In this document: piece after piece, positions 33,816 to 41,956 of the stretch
Position numbering within the stretch: the stretch's first letter is position 1
Layout of the letters: each line of letters starts with the position of its first letter
From: Plantibacter sp050587525
Lineage (GTDB): Bacteria; Actinomycetota; Actinomycetes; Actinomycetales; Microbacteriaceae
Direction: 5' to 3'
DNA length: 64,000 nucleotides
Assembly (NCBI RefSeq): GCF_050587525.1
Contig: NZ_JBOBFT010000002.1
Coordinates: 310,001-374,000, forward strand
The notes under the pieces: model-generated
Told to the model about the DNA's origin: nothing
Database searches by the model: none
The model's input: the letters and a program-made list of their open reading frames with translations, nothing else
Translations under genes and position numbers: made by a program

Positions 33816-33919
33816 TTCCGCCACCCGGTGCCGGTGATCGCCGAATTGGATGGTGCCCAACGGACAGCAGATGCTGCGCAACCGTCAACTGTCGGGCAAC
33901 CCTGGGCGGGCCCCAGAAG

Positions 33920-33938
33920 TGAGGGTAGGCTTACCTCG
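33920..33938 (+). promoter_or_regulatory. DtxR/IdeR iron box over the promoter
   Basis: TGAGGGTAGGCTTACCTCG matches the 19 bp DtxR/IdeR consensus at 14 positions. It covers the -10 hexamer TAGGCT (33926-33931), which ends 7 nt before the ATG. Iron-loaded repressor would block this leaderless promoter. Confidence 0.78.
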
Positions 33939-34910
33939 ATGTCTCGCCTCTCCGCCCAATCCCCCGACGCGCCGTTCATTCTGGTGTCGACGATCGTCCG
34001 CCGCATCGAGCAGCTCAGCCCGACGTACCGCCGGTTCACCTTCACCGGACCGGAGGTCGAACGCATCGCCGACAACCGCTACGACCAACGGGTAAAGCTC
34101 ATCTTCCCGACGGCGGTCGGCGGATTCGACGACCTCCCCCTCGCCGACGACTGGTACACGGCCTGGCGAGCGCTGAGCGATGAACGGCGCAACACGATGC
34201 GGACCTACACGATCCGTGAGGTGCGACGGGAGGATCGCGAGTTCGACATCGACATCGCCCTCCACGGCCGACTCGGCCCCGCGTCGACGTGGGCGATCGA
34301 CGCATCGATCGGCGACGAACTCGTGATGAACGTCCCGAACGCCTCCCGCCCGGACGCAGCCGGCGGGATCGACTGGCACGCTCCGGCCGAGGTGGGGCAG
34401 GTCCTCCTCGTCGGTGACGAGACCGCGCTGCCCGCGATCGCCGGCATCCTCGAGAAGCTGCCGGCCGATGCGCTCGGCATCGCCGTGGTGGAAGTGCCGC
34501 ACGAGGACGACGTCGTGATCCTCAGCACGAAGCCCGCCGGGATCGAACTCATCGTGCTCGCGCGCGGAGAGCAGCCGGTCGGCACGCTCATGATCCCGGA
34601 GGTCGACCGCATCGCCGCACGGATCCTCGCGGAGGGCGGGGCGGAAGCGCTCGCGGGACCCAAGGACGGCTCGGACCCCTCCTCGGAGCTGGCCGACATC
34701 GATGTGGACCGCGAACTCCTCTGGGAGGTGCCCGTGGACGAGCACGGCGGGCCGGTCCTCGCGTCGGCGCCGCTGTACGCGTGGCTCGCCGGAGAGGCGT
34801 CGGCCATCAAAACACTCCGCCGTCACCTCGTCTCCACGTGCGGCGTCAACCGGAAGTCCGTCGCGTTCATGGGCTACTGGCGCACCGGCAAGTCCGAGGA
34901 CAACCTCTAG
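33939..34910 (+). CDS. Siderophore-interacting protein (FAD/NAD(P)H ferric reductase family)
   Basis: A 323-residue ViuB/SIP-type flavoprotein that reduces ferric siderophores to free the iron. The FAD-binding motif is MRTYTIREVRRE, the substrate/NADPH domain begins VGQVLLVGDETALPAIAGIL, and the C-terminus has LAGEASAIKTLRRHLVSTCGV and SVAFMGYWRTGKSEDN. SIPs of this type usually use NADPH. The start follows the iron-box-covered promoter. No siderophore transporter is adjacent, so it acts on siderophores imported elsewhere. Confidence 0.94.
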   Translation: MSRLSAQSPDAPFILVSTIVRRIEQLSPTYRRFTFTGPEVERIADNRYDQRVKLIFPTAVGGFDDLPLADDWYTAWRALSDERRNTMRTYTIREVRREDREFDIDIALHGRLGPASTWAIDASIGDELVMNVPNASRPDAAGGIDWHAPAEVGQVLLVGDETALPAIAGILEKLPADALGIAVVEVPHEDDVVILSTKPAGIELIVLARGEQPVGTLMIPEVDRIAARILAEGGAEALAGPKDGSDPSSELADIDVDRELLWEVPVDEHGGPVLASAPLYAWLAGEASAIKTLRRHLVSTCGVNRKSVAFMGYWRTGKSEDNL

Positions 34911-34919
34911 CGCTTCGGC

Positions 34920-35070
34920 CCCCTGGTCCCTGAGCCGTCACGCCCGGTCCCTGAGCCGTCACGCCCGGTCCCTGAGCCTTCGTGCCCGGTCCCTGAGCCT
35001 GTCGAAGGGCCCCACCCGCCACACTTCGACAAGCTCAGTGACCGGACCACTCGGGCCCCTGAGCCCGTCG
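34920..35070. repeat. Array built on CCTGAGCC with both element orientations
   Basis: Four copies of a 20-21 bp unit (GTCCCTGAGCCGTCACGCCCG) end in a full CCTGAGCCTGTCGAAGGG at about 34997. An inverted ACTTCGACAAGCTCAGTGACCGG at 35023-35045 and a CCTGAGCCCGTCGAAGG at 35058 follow. The forward and reverse copies could form a hairpin between the convergent genes. Confidence 0.8.
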
Positions 35071-35075
35071 AAGGC

Positions 35076-36281
35076 CTACTCCTCCACGTCGCGACCCAGC
35101 ACGCGCGCATAGATCGCCATCGTGCGGGCCGTCTGGTGGCTCTGTCGGAACTCCCGGCTCGTCGTCGGCGGGAACGACTTCGACCTCCCTGCGGCGATGT
35201 CGCGCGTCACTGTGCGGATCGTTTCGGCGAGCGCCTCGACCGACCCGTCCGCCGGCTGCCAGTACACGCCGTCGGGCAGTTCCGCGGCGATGTCCGGGTC
35301 GCTCACGATCGACGGCGTGCCGAGCGCGGCGGCTTCGAACACCGTCATCCCCTGCGTCTCGAAACCGATGGACGTCTGCACGAGCGCGTCCGCACCGGCG
35401 ATCGCCGCGAGCGAGTCGCGGTACGGCACCCGGCCGGCGAACACCACCCGCTCGGTGAGGTCGTGCTGGGCGACGAACGCCTGCGCCTTCCCGAGGAGGA
35501 GCCCTGCGCCGTACAGGCGGAAGATCGCATCGGCCCCGGACAGCCGGACCGCTTCGAGGAACTCCATGAGCCGCTTCTCGTGGCTGAACCGGCCGAGCCA
35601 GACGAACACGGGGCGTTTCGGCGCACGCTTCGGCGCCGGGCCTCGTTCGGCGAGGATCTCGTCCACGATGACGTCGTCCACCCCCGTCCACACGACGTCG
35701 GGCTCCGTCACCACGCCTTCGTCGCGGAGGACGCGGGCGAAGTGGCTGGACGGTGCGATGACCGCCCCGGCGCGCTTCGCGAACTCCTGCAAGTACGACC
35801 ACACCCCGTCCGGCAGCGTCGACCGCCGCGGTGTGAGGACGCGATGCTGCCACCAGCCGAGCGCGCCGACGACGAGCCCGGGCGCCGGCATCGACTGCTC
35901 GATCCCCACGTCCATCCGGTTGTGCATCGTGTGGACGGCCGGGATGCCGTGCCGGTCGGCGAAGCGGTACGCGATGAGCGCCTGCCAGAAGTCCGCCTGC
36001 ACGTGCACGAGGTCGACGGGCGGCAGTGCGGCGATGCGCTTGTCCAGCCAACGATCCGTGAACCGGCCGGGTACCGTCATCGAATACTCACGGTCGAGCG
36101 TGACGGGGATCGACGGGGTGTCCAGGTAGCGTGGGTCGTCGTCGTGCGCCTGGTGCATCTTCGGCGAGCACACGGTGACGGTGTGGCCGAGCTCCTCGAG
36201 CGACCGCATCTGCAGTCGGATCGAGACCTGCGCCCCACCCGACGACTCCGGATGCTGGTCGCTGAAGATGAGGATGTGCAT
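35076..36281 (-). CDS. Glycosyltransferase, GT4 family (PimB/mannosyltransferase-like)
   Basis: A 401-residue GT-B enzyme. The N-terminal half has MHILIFSDQHPESSGGAQVSI and VHTMHNRMD; the C-terminal half has FVWLGRFSHEKRLMEFLEA and the donor-binding ADALVQTSIGFETQGMTVFEAAALGTPSIVSD (EX7E). It would transfer a sugar from a nucleotide donor to a lipid, glycan or small molecule at the cytoplasmic face. The acceptor is unknown and no polysaccharide cluster is adjacent. The ATG at 36281 is chosen because it begins the first beta-strand of the fold; a TAGCCT hexamer lies 8 nt upstream. Confidence 0.92.
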   Translation of the reverse strand: MHILIFSDQHPESSGGAQVSIRLQMRSLEELGHTVTVCSPKMHQAHDDDPRYLDTPSIPVTLDREYSMTVPGRFTDRWLDKRIAALPPVDLVHVQADFWQALIAYRFADRHGIPAVHTMHNRMDVGIEQSMPAPGLVVGALGWWQHRVLTPRRSTLPDGVWSYLQEFAKRAGAVIAPSSHFARVLRDEGVVTEPDVVWTGVDDVIVDEILAERGPAPKRAPKRPVFVWLGRFSHEKRLMEFLEAVRLSGADAIFRLYGAGLLLGKAQAFVAQHDLTERVVFAGRVPYRDSLAAIAGADALVQTSIGFETQGMTVFEAAALGTPSIVSDPDIAAELPDGVYWQPADGSVEALAETIRTVTRDIAAGRSKSFPPTTSREFRQSHQTARTMAIYARVLGRDVEE

Positions 36282-36365
36282 GGTCACCAAGGCTATCCGC
36301 CGTTGGGCGAGGAAATGCTGCACGTGACGGACATCCGATGCGGAACGGGTGCAGTGGTCGAGTCC

Positions 36366-36530
36366 GTGCCCTTCGACAGGTTCAGGGACCGGCGTCCGCG
36401 GTCACTGAGCCATCACCCGGTCGCCGAACCGCCACCAGGTCGCCGAGCCATCACCCGGTCACTGAGCCACCACCCGGTCGCCGAGCCGCCACCCGGTCGC
36501 TGAGCCACCACCCGGTCACTGAGCCTGTCG
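36366..36530. repeat. 19 bp minisatellite flanked by CCTGAGCCTGTCGAAG copies
   Basis: About seven copies of CACCCGGTCRCYGAGCCRC, the first inverted element at 36369-36390 and a final CACTGAGCCTGTCGAAGTG at about 36515. The units abut without spacers, so it is not a CRISPR. Confidence 0.88.
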
Positions 36531-36556
36531 AAGTGCGGAGTCCCCGAGTGCGTCCC

Positions 36557-37261
36557 TCACGCAGGCTCGTCGATCGCCATGACGATCGACTCCTGCAGAT
36601 ACCCGAGCCACCCGTAGACCGCCATCATGAGCGGGGTGTCCTCGGATGCTTCCTCGTCCTCGTCGTCGTCCGCTTCGTCGAACGGCCCCTCGTCTTCGTC
36701 GTCGTCCTCGATGCCGAGGCGTGCGGCGAGTGTCAGGCGGACGTCCGTGAGGAAGCGCAGCCAGGTCCAGGCTGTCTCGTCGTCGAGACGGACGATGATC
36801 TCCTCGTCGGCGTCGGGCGCGAACACGGCCCCGTCGAACTGCGCGGGCCGTGATCCGTCGGCTCCGGCGCCATCGGCCCCGCCCGTCCCGGTTCCGACGA
36901 TCGCTTCGAATGCGGCGTCCAGGTCGCCGTCGGTGTCGTCGTCCACGCCGTCGGCTCCGGCGACCTCACCGAATCCGGGCAGCGCGGCGCGCACGGCGAG
37001 CGCCGTCGCGACCTTCCCGCTGAGGAGTCCTTCGCTCGTGAACCGCCGGAACTCCGCGGCGGCCTCGTCGTCGTCCTGGTAGCCGTCCGGCAGGAGCCGT
37101 GCGATGGCCGGGTCCACGGTGCGCGCGTCCGTCGCACCCATCGCCGTCGCATCGGTCAGGACCGCGGTCAGCTGGTCGGCGAGCTGCGCGATGAGCCCGC
37201 CCTCCTCGATGTCGAGCACCATCGCGACGGTGCCGTCGGATTCGCGCACGAACACGCTCAT
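36557..37261 (-). CDS. DUF2017-family protein
   Basis: A 234-residue soluble protein of DUF2017, an actinobacterial family normally encoded right after clpS. It has an N-terminal MSVFVRESDGTVAMVLDIEEG, a GVDDDTDGDLDAAFE acidic stretch, and FVFAPDADEEI/VRLDDETAWTWLRFLTDVRLTLAARLGIED. A run of Asp/Glu (about residues 190-212) precedes the C-terminal YGWLGYLQESIVMAI. The start overlaps the clpS stop by 4 nt. Its role is unknown; coupling to ClpS suggests an involvement in Clp proteolysis. Confidence 0.92.
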   Translation of the reverse strand: MSVFVRESDGTVAMVLDIEEGGLIAQLADQLTAVLTDATAMGATDARTVDPAIARLLPDGYQDDDEAAAEFRRFTSEGLLSGKVATALAVRAALPGFGEVAGADGVDDDTDGDLDAAFEAIVGTGTGGADGAGADGSRPAQFDGAVFAPDADEEIIVRLDDETAWTWLRFLTDVRLTLAARLGIEDDDEDEGPFDEADDDEDEEASEDTPLMMAVYGWLGYLQESIVMAIDEPA

Positions 37262-37542
37262 GCGTCGGCCTTCGCGATCGTCGCCCAGAGGCCGTAGCCG
37301 TGCATCGCTTCCACGTGCCGTTCCATCTCTTCGCGGTTGCCCGTGGCGACGACGGCTCGGCCCTCGTTGTGCACGGCGAGCATGAGCCGATCCGCTTCCG
37401 CATGGTCGTAACCGAAATAGCTGCGGAACACGAGCGACACGTAGGACATGAGGTTCACGGGGTCGTTCCACACGATCGTGATCCAGGGCTGCTGGAGCAG
37501 CGCCTGCTGATCGGCGACCGGGTGGTCGAGTGTCTCTGCCAT
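37258..37542 (-). CDS. clpS: ATP-dependent Clp protease adaptor ClpS
   Basis: A 94-residue adaptor that delivers N-degron substrates to ClpC/ClpP. The core is WITIVWNDPVNLMSYVSLVFRSYFGYDHAEADRLMLAVHNEGRAVVATGNREEMERHVEAMHGYGL, read in segments. The NDPVN motif and a VHNEG helix with the conserved His line the N-end residue pocket. It is translationally coupled to DUF2017. ATG 37542 is preferred; the codon before it is GTG and is also possible. Confidence 0.95.
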   Translation of the reverse strand: MAETLDHPVADQQALLQQPWITIVWNDPVNLMSYVSLVFRSYFGYDHAEADRLMLAVHNEGRAVVATGNREEMERHVEAMHGYGLWATIAKADA

Positions 37543-37634
37543 CACTCAAGCTTCCCACGATCCGTCCTCCGCGTCAGCTGTCGTCTGCCGAACTCAGGTG
37601 GACGACACAGCTTCGCGACCCACTCGACTTCCCC

Positions 37635-37721
37635 GTTCACAACTCAGGAGCCCCTCGGCGCGTCCGGTCCGGAACGCGTATGCCAGGGTCCGACACGCGG
37701 CATCGCTCCTGAGTTGTGAAC
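37635..37721. repeat. Family C palindrome, copy 3
   Basis: GTTCACAACTCAGGAGC and GCTCCTGAGTTGTGAAC are perfect inverted 17 bp arms. It lies in the divergent gap between clpS and the F420-reductase-like gene, not after a stop codon. Confidence 0.92.
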
Positions 37722-37829
37722 ACGAACCTCCCGGTTGTTCAGGGCGGCTAGCGATGTGAACAGACCGCGAGAACGATGCGCGTCGGCCGATCACGGGAAC
37801 AATTCCGCCGTCCCGACGTTTCCTCGGAC

Positions 37830-38477
37830 ATGACTACTCTCGGACTCATCGGATCAGGCAACATCGGCAGCCAGCTCGCTCGGGCGGCGATCGGCATCGG
37901 CTACGACGTGGTGCTCAGCAACTCGCGGGGGCCGGAGACGCTCGCGGACCTCGTCGCGGAGCTGGGCGAGCATGCTCGCGCCGCGACGCCCGCCGAGGCC
38001 GCGGAGGCCGGCGATCTCGTCGTCGTCACGATCCCGCTGAAGAACATCGACCAGCTGCCCGTGGATGCACTCGCCGGGAAGCTCGTCATCGACACGAACA
38101 ACTACTACCCGCAGCGCGACGGCCGCATCGAAGCACTCGAGGACGAGTCGACGACGACCGCCGAGCTCCTCCAGACCGAACTGCCCACGAGCCGTGTCGT
38201 GAAGGCGTTCAACCACATCGCCGCGCCGCACATCGCGGAGGACGCGAAGCCTGCAGGCGCCCCCGGCCGGCGTGCGCTGATCGTCGCGGGAGACGACGCC
38301 GACGCCAAGGCGACGGTCGCCGCGTTCATCGATGCGATCGGGTTCGACGCGGTCGACATCGGCGCCCTGTGCGAGGGATGGCGCATCCAGCGCGACACAC
38401 CCGGGTACGTCGCGCGCTTGACTGCACCCGAGCTCACCGAAGCCGTCGCCGCGGCCAAGCGCTACCGCGACCAGTAG
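37830..38477 (+). CDS. NADPH-dependent F420 reductase-like protein
   Basis: A 215-residue Rossmann-fold protein of the Fno/COG2085 group. The NADP-binding motif is LGLIGSGNIGSQLARAAIGIGYDVVLSNSRGP, whose SNSRGP loop suits NADPH. It continues VVVTIPLKNIDQLP, VIDTNNYYP and VVKAFNHIAAPH. It ends GWRIQRDTPGYVARLTAPELTEAVA. True F420:NADPH oxidoreductases share this fold, but many actinobacterial homologues are annotated only as NAD(P)-binding proteins, so F420 use is uncertain. Monocistronic. Confidence 0.88.
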   Translation: MTTLGLIGSGNIGSQLARAAIGIGYDVVLSNSRGPETLADLVAELGEHARAATPAEAAEAGDLVVVTIPLKNIDQLPVDALAGKLVIDTNNYYPQRDGRIEALEDESTTTAELLQTELPTSRVVKAFNHIAAPHIAEDAKPAGAPGRRALIVAGDDADAKATVAAFIDAIGFDAVDIGALCEGWRIQRDTPGYVARLTAPELTEAVAAAKRYRDQ

Positions 38478-38521
38478 GCGCCACCGCCTCCCCGGCCCGC
38501 CCTTCGCGACCGCCCCTCCGC

Positions 38522-39421
38522 TCAGGCAGGAGCGGGCGCGGGGGCGGGCTTCCGTTCGAGCGGGCGCGGCGGGTACACCCAGGTGACCAGGACGACCGAG
38601 ATCATCATGAGCAGGAACCACGAGACGAGTTTCGTGATCGGGACCAGCTGCCAACCGTCGACCTGGTTCGGGTAGAGCCACGCACCGGTTCCCGAACCGA
38701 CGTTCTCCGCGATCCAGATGAAGAACGCGACGAGGAGGAAGGCGACGAGGATCGGCATCCGATGCGTCCCGCGGAAGACGCGGAAGTGCATGATCGTGCG
38801 TGCGTAGACGATCAGGACGGCCGCGAGCAGGAACCAGCGGAAGTCGAAGATGAAGTGCTGTGAGAAGAAATTGACGTAGATGCCGATGGCGATCAGCGCC
38901 GTGATCCATCGTTTCGGATAGCGGTCGAATCGCAGGTCGAAGAGCCGGTAGACGCGCACCATGTATGAACCGACGGCCGCGTACATGAACCCCGTGTAGA
39001 GGGGAACTGCGCCGATGTGGAAGATCCCGCCACCGTCGTACTCCCACGACCCGACACCTGTCTTGAAGACCTCCATGCCGGTGCCGACGATGTGGAAGAG
39101 CACGATCACCCACAGCTCGCGACCGGTTTCGAGTTTGGTGGCGATCATCACGATCTGGATGACGATGGCCGCGATGACGAGGGCGTCGTTGCGGGCGAGC
39201 CACACGTCCTCCGGGTACCAGAGGCGCGCGGCGACGATGACGATGAGCATCGCGGCGCCGAACACGCACGCCCACGCCTGCTTCGCGCCGAACACCAGGA
39301 ACTCGACGAGTTTGGCGCGGATGCCGCCGACGGGCGCGTCGTGCAGCATCCGGTTGGCGCGGTCGTCGATCCATCGTTCGACGCTCGTCAGCTCGTGGAT
39401 GTGGTCGTCGGCGTCGCGCAT
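38522..39421 (-). CDS. DUF817-family integral membrane protein
   Basis: A 299-residue protein with about eight hydrophobic helices. It fits DUF817: VEFLVFGAKQAWACVFGAAML, ELWVIVLFHIVGTGMEVFKT, YPKRWITALIAIGIYVNFFSQHF and IAENVGSGTGAWLYPNQVDGW. Function is unknown. The ATG at 39421 follows TATGCT by 6 nt (leaderless); the longer frame upstream would run into a family B palindrome. Its stop is close to that of the F420-reductase-like gene (convergent). Confidence 0.9.
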   Translation of the reverse strand: MRDADDHIHELTSVERWIDDRANRMLHDAPVGGIRAKLVEFLVFGAKQAWACVFGAAMLIVIVAARLWYPEDVWLARNDALVIAAIVIQIVMIATKLETGRELWVIVLFHIVGTGMEVFKTGVGSWEYDGGGIFHIGAVPLYTGFMYAAVGSYMVRVYRLFDLRFDRYPKRWITALIAIGIYVNFFSQHFIFDFRWFLLAAVLIVYARTIMHFRVFRGTHRMPILVAFLLVAFFIWIAENVGSGTGAWLYPNQVDGWQLVPITKLVSWFLLMMISVVLVTWVYPPRPLERKPAPAPAPA

Positions 39422-39433
39422 CGTCACAGCATA
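39422..39433 (-). promoter_or_regulatory. -10 of the DUF817 gene, leaderless
   Basis: On the minus strand TATGCT (39433-39428) is followed by GTGACG and the ATG. Confidence 0.5.
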
Positions 39434-39503
39434 CGGACCCGCGTCTGGTGTTCCGCCCGGCGCTCCACTCCTGGTTGCCCTGCCCTCTCTCCCCGAGTGC
39501 CAT

Positions 39504-39598
39504 GTGCACAATTCAGGAACATCTGCACAATTCAGGATGATCTCGCCCGACACGCGGGTCAATCATCCTGAATTGTGAAAATCGTCCTGAATTGTGTG
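39504..39598. repeat. Family B double palindrome, copy 2
   Basis: Left: GTGCACAATTCAGGA then CTGCACAATTCAGGATGAT. Right: ATCATCCTGAATTGTG then CGTCCTGAATTGTG. Each side carries the arm twice, so two nested or adjacent pairings are possible. It lies between the methyltransferase 3' end and the DUF817 start. Confidence 0.9.
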
Positions 39599-39624
39599 AA
39601 TGACACTCGGAGGGAGGAGGAGGC

Positions 39625-40764
39625 TCAGCGACGCCGCGAGGTCGTGACCGTGAACTTGTCGTTGCGCGACACCTGCGCGGTGTGACCGACGAGTCGTTCG
39701 AGCGCGGCGCGGTATCCGAGGTGCGAGTTCCACACGACGGCGAGGGTGCCGCCGCGTCGCAGGACGCGCTTCGCGTCGGCGAACATCGCCAAGGCCAATC
39801 CCGTGTGCACCGTCGAGCCGATGTGGAACGGCGGGTTCAGCAGGATCAGATCAGCCGATTCGTCCGGCTGCGATTCGAGACCGTTGTCGCGCACCACCGT
39901 CATCCGCTCCGACAGTCCGAGTTCCGGGGTGTCGTTCGCGGCGATCGTCGCACGCGTCGAGTCGACGGCCGCAGCCGACTGGTCGGTCGCGATCACGTGG
40001 ACGCCGGGACGCGCCTTCGCGAGTGCGACGCCGAGCACACCGGTGCCGCAGCCGAGGTCGATGACCTGCTCCGCGTCCGGAGCGAGTTTCGGCAGCGCTT
40101 CGAGGAGCGCACGCGTGCCGATGTCGATGCGGCTGCCCGCGAACGCGCCGCCGTGAGCCGCGACGATCAGGCCGACATCGCCGTGTTTCCCGATGCGCGG
40201 GAACGTGGGCGCGCCGACCGCGAGCGGACCGGAGGCGCGGATGACGCGCGACTTCTGGCGGGCGAGGCTCGGCTGGATGGTCGAGAAACGGGTTGCGAGG
40301 ACGTCGTTCATCGTCGTGGTCAGGTGTTTGATGCGACCGCCGGCGAAGACGCGGACCTGCGGGTCCGCCCAGCGGGCGATGCCGTCGGCGATCTCCTCGA
40401 GTTCGTCGAGGCCGCGCGGGAGCTGCATCACGACGACCGTCGAGCCGGTTAGCAATTCCTCGCCGAACGGGAGGGAACGGTAGGAGGCGGTGAGCTCGGT
40501 CGCGTCGGCGTTGGCGGCGAGCGCCAGTTCACCGGTCAGGCCGTCCTGGTGCACACGGATGTCCGTGGCTCCGTGGTGGGCGGCCGCACCGAGTGTGAGG
40601 GCGCCGTAGTGGTCGCCGAGGACAACGACCGTGCCGGCGGGTGCGGCGGCGATCGCCTCCGCGGCTTCGTCGAGGATGAGTCGGTCGCTCGCGTCGACGG
40701 CGAACAGGTTCGGCGCTTCCACGTCGGGGAAGCGCCGCAGCGCGTCGAAAGAGAATGCAGGCAT
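39625..40764 (-). CDS. RsmC/RlmG-like class I SAM-dependent methyltransferase
   Basis: A 379-residue enzyme with two tandem methyltransferase-like domains. The inactive N-terminal domain has GTVVVLGDHYGALTLG and VVVMQLPRGLDELEEIADG. The active C-terminal domain has QVIDLGCGTGVLGVALAK (SAM) and the DLILLNPPFHIG motif of guanine/adenine amino-group methyltransferases. RsmC and RlmG modify a guanine N2 in 16S or 23S rRNA, so an rRNA target is likely. The ATG follows TAGCCT by 6 nt, consistent with a leaderless message. Confidence 0.92.
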   Translation of the reverse strand: MPAFSFDALRRFPDVEAPNLFAVDASDRLILDEAAEAIAAAPAGTVVVLGDHYGALTLGAAAHHGATDIRVHQDGLTGELALAANADATELTASYRSLPFGEELLTGSTVVVMQLPRGLDELEEIADGIARWADPQVRVFAGGRIKHLTTTMNDVLATRFSTIQPSLARQKSRVIRASGPLAVGAPTFPRIGKHGDVGLIVAAHGGAFAGSRIDIGTRALLEALPKLAPDAEQVIDLGCGTGVLGVALAKARPGVHVIATDQSAAAVDSTRATIAANDTPELGLSERMTVVRDNGLESQPDESADLILLNPPFHIGSTVHTGLALAMFADAKRVLRRGGTLAVVWNSHLGYRAALERLVGHTAQVSRNDKFTVTTSRRR

Positions 40765-40776
40765 CCTCTCAGGCTA
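40765..40776 (-). promoter_or_regulatory. -10 of the RsmC-like gene, leaderless
   Basis: On the minus strand TAGCCT (40776-40771) is followed by GAGAGG and the ATG. Confidence 0.5.
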
Positions 40777-40837
40777 GTGGCGGCGGCTGCACGCCAGCCC
40801 CACGGCGCCGACACCCGTCCCATCCCTCCGCCTGGTG

Positions 40838-40933
40838 GTTGCAGAATTCAGGACGATCTGCAGCATTCAGGACGACCTGTCGGCGCGCCGCCCCACATCA
40901 TCCTGAATCGTGCCGATGCTCCTGAATTCTGCG
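40838..40933. repeat. Family B double palindrome, copy 3
   Basis: TTGCAGAATTCAGGACGAT and CTGCAGCATTCAGGACGAC face ATCATCCTGAATCGTG and GCTCCTGAATTCTGCG. The centre has GGCGCGCC. It lies after the stop of the membrane-protein gene at 41007. Confidence 0.9.
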
Positions 40934-41006
40934 ACCGGGGCGATCGCCTCACCGGACCGGGCGGAGACGGCCGACGGAGTGTCAGCGCGGAAGCGTCGCA
41001 GCACCC

Positions 41007-41645
41007 TCACGCCCGGGGACGACGCGAGCGCTTCGTCGCAGGGACGGCGCGCAGTACGGCCGGGAACAGCAACGCCCCGAGACCGGCGGAGATGAGCAGA
41101 TTGGCGACCGTGGCGATCATCATCCCCTGGCCGAAAGCGCGGATCGTCGCCACCCCGTCGGCATCGGCTGCAACGCCCGCGCTGATCGACGCGAAGACGA
41201 TGACGACCCCCATGAAGCCGAACAGGAATTGGATGGGCAGCGTCGCCCAGAACCCCCAGTTGGTGACCGCGCCGGGCCGACCCACACCGTGCCGACGCAG
41301 GATGCGCACGCTGAGCAGGATCCCGCCGACGAACGCGACGACCCCCACCCCGACATACGCCCAGATCCAGACCGCGAACGGCGTCGCGAGGAACAACAGG
41401 ACGAACGCGAACGCTCGTGAGAACCCGGCGACGAACTCGGTCTCCCCCGCGCCGAACAGCACCCCGAAGACGATCGGCGCGGTGATGACGATGAGGGACA
41501 GCAGTGGGAGGAGCCCGGCCACCACACCGAAGTACATGAGCGGATAGGCGAACGCCCCGGCGAATCGCGCGCCGCGGCGGCGACGTGCCGCTTCGGGGGC
41601 GGCGGCATCGGCCTGGCGTTTCGGTGTGACGGGGTTCGCGCTCAC
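41007..41645 (-). CDS. Hypothetical four-helix membrane protein
   Basis: A 212-residue protein. A basic/Ala-rich N-terminus (residues 1-28) precedes four hydrophobic segments, with RILRRHGVGRPGAVTNWGFWA between helices 2 and 3 and a basic C-terminus (ATKRSRRPRA). The RILRRxGxxRPxAVT segment is shared with the larger protein at 41957, so the two are paralogues. No family is recognised. The GTG start follows TAGGCT by 6 nt (leaderless). Confidence 0.8.
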   Translation of the reverse strand: MSANPVTPKRQADAAAPEAARRRRGARFAGAFAYPLMYFGVVAGLLPLLSLIVITAPIVFGVLFGAGETEFVAGFSRAFAFVLLFLATPFAVWIWAYVGVGVVAFVGGILLSVRILRRHGVGRPGAVTNWGFWATLPIQFLFGFMGVVIVFASISAGVAADADGVATIRAFGQGMMIATVANLLISAGLGALLFPAVLRAVPATKRSRRPRA

Positions 41646-41657
41646 GCAGTCAGCCTA
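41646..41657 (-). promoter_or_regulatory. -10 of the membrane-protein gene, leaderless
   Basis: On the minus strand TAGGCT (41657-41652) is followed by GACTGC and the GTG. Confidence 0.5.
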
Positions 41658-41703
41658 GCGAGCGCCGATGCGAGGAGGCCGAGTCCGTCGCCCCACCTTC
41701 ACC

Positions 41704-41801
41704 TTGCACGATTCCGGAAAACGTGGGGCTGATGTGACTCGAACGCCCGATTTCGGCCGATTTCGTCACTCCTGTCACACCTTTTCCGGAATTGTGCTCA
41801 A
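41704..41801. repeat. Family G palindrome, copy 2
   Basis: TTGCACGATTCCGGAAAA faces TTTTCCGGAATTGTGCTCAA; inner arms GTGGGGCTGATGTGACTCG and CACTCCTGTCACACC pair imperfectly. It lies upstream of the 41007 gene promoter. Confidence 0.82.
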
Positions 41802-41840
41802 CCTCGGGTCCGAGCAGGGCAGCGCAGCACGGAGCAGGGC

Positions 41841-41936
41841 TTGCAGAATTCAGGAATGGTTGCAGAATTCAGGACGATCGATCGGCGCGCCGCCCGGAAT
41901 CATCCTGAATTGTGCCGATGTTCCTGAATTCTGCAA
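41841..41936. repeat. Family B double palindrome, copy 4
   Basis: TTGCAGAATTCAGGAATGG and TTGCAGAATTCAGGACGAT face ATCATCCTGAATTGTG and GTTCCTGAATTCTGCAA. GGCGCGCCG is in the centre. It follows the stop of the Tyr/Gln-rich protein gene by about 20 nt. Confidence 0.92.
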
Positions 41937-41956
41937 CCGCCGGGTCGGACACCGAG

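Noticed and set aside
36400..36520. Regular 19 bp repeats, considered as a CRISPR array
   Set aside because: Units abut with no unique spacers, are too short, and no cas gene is present.
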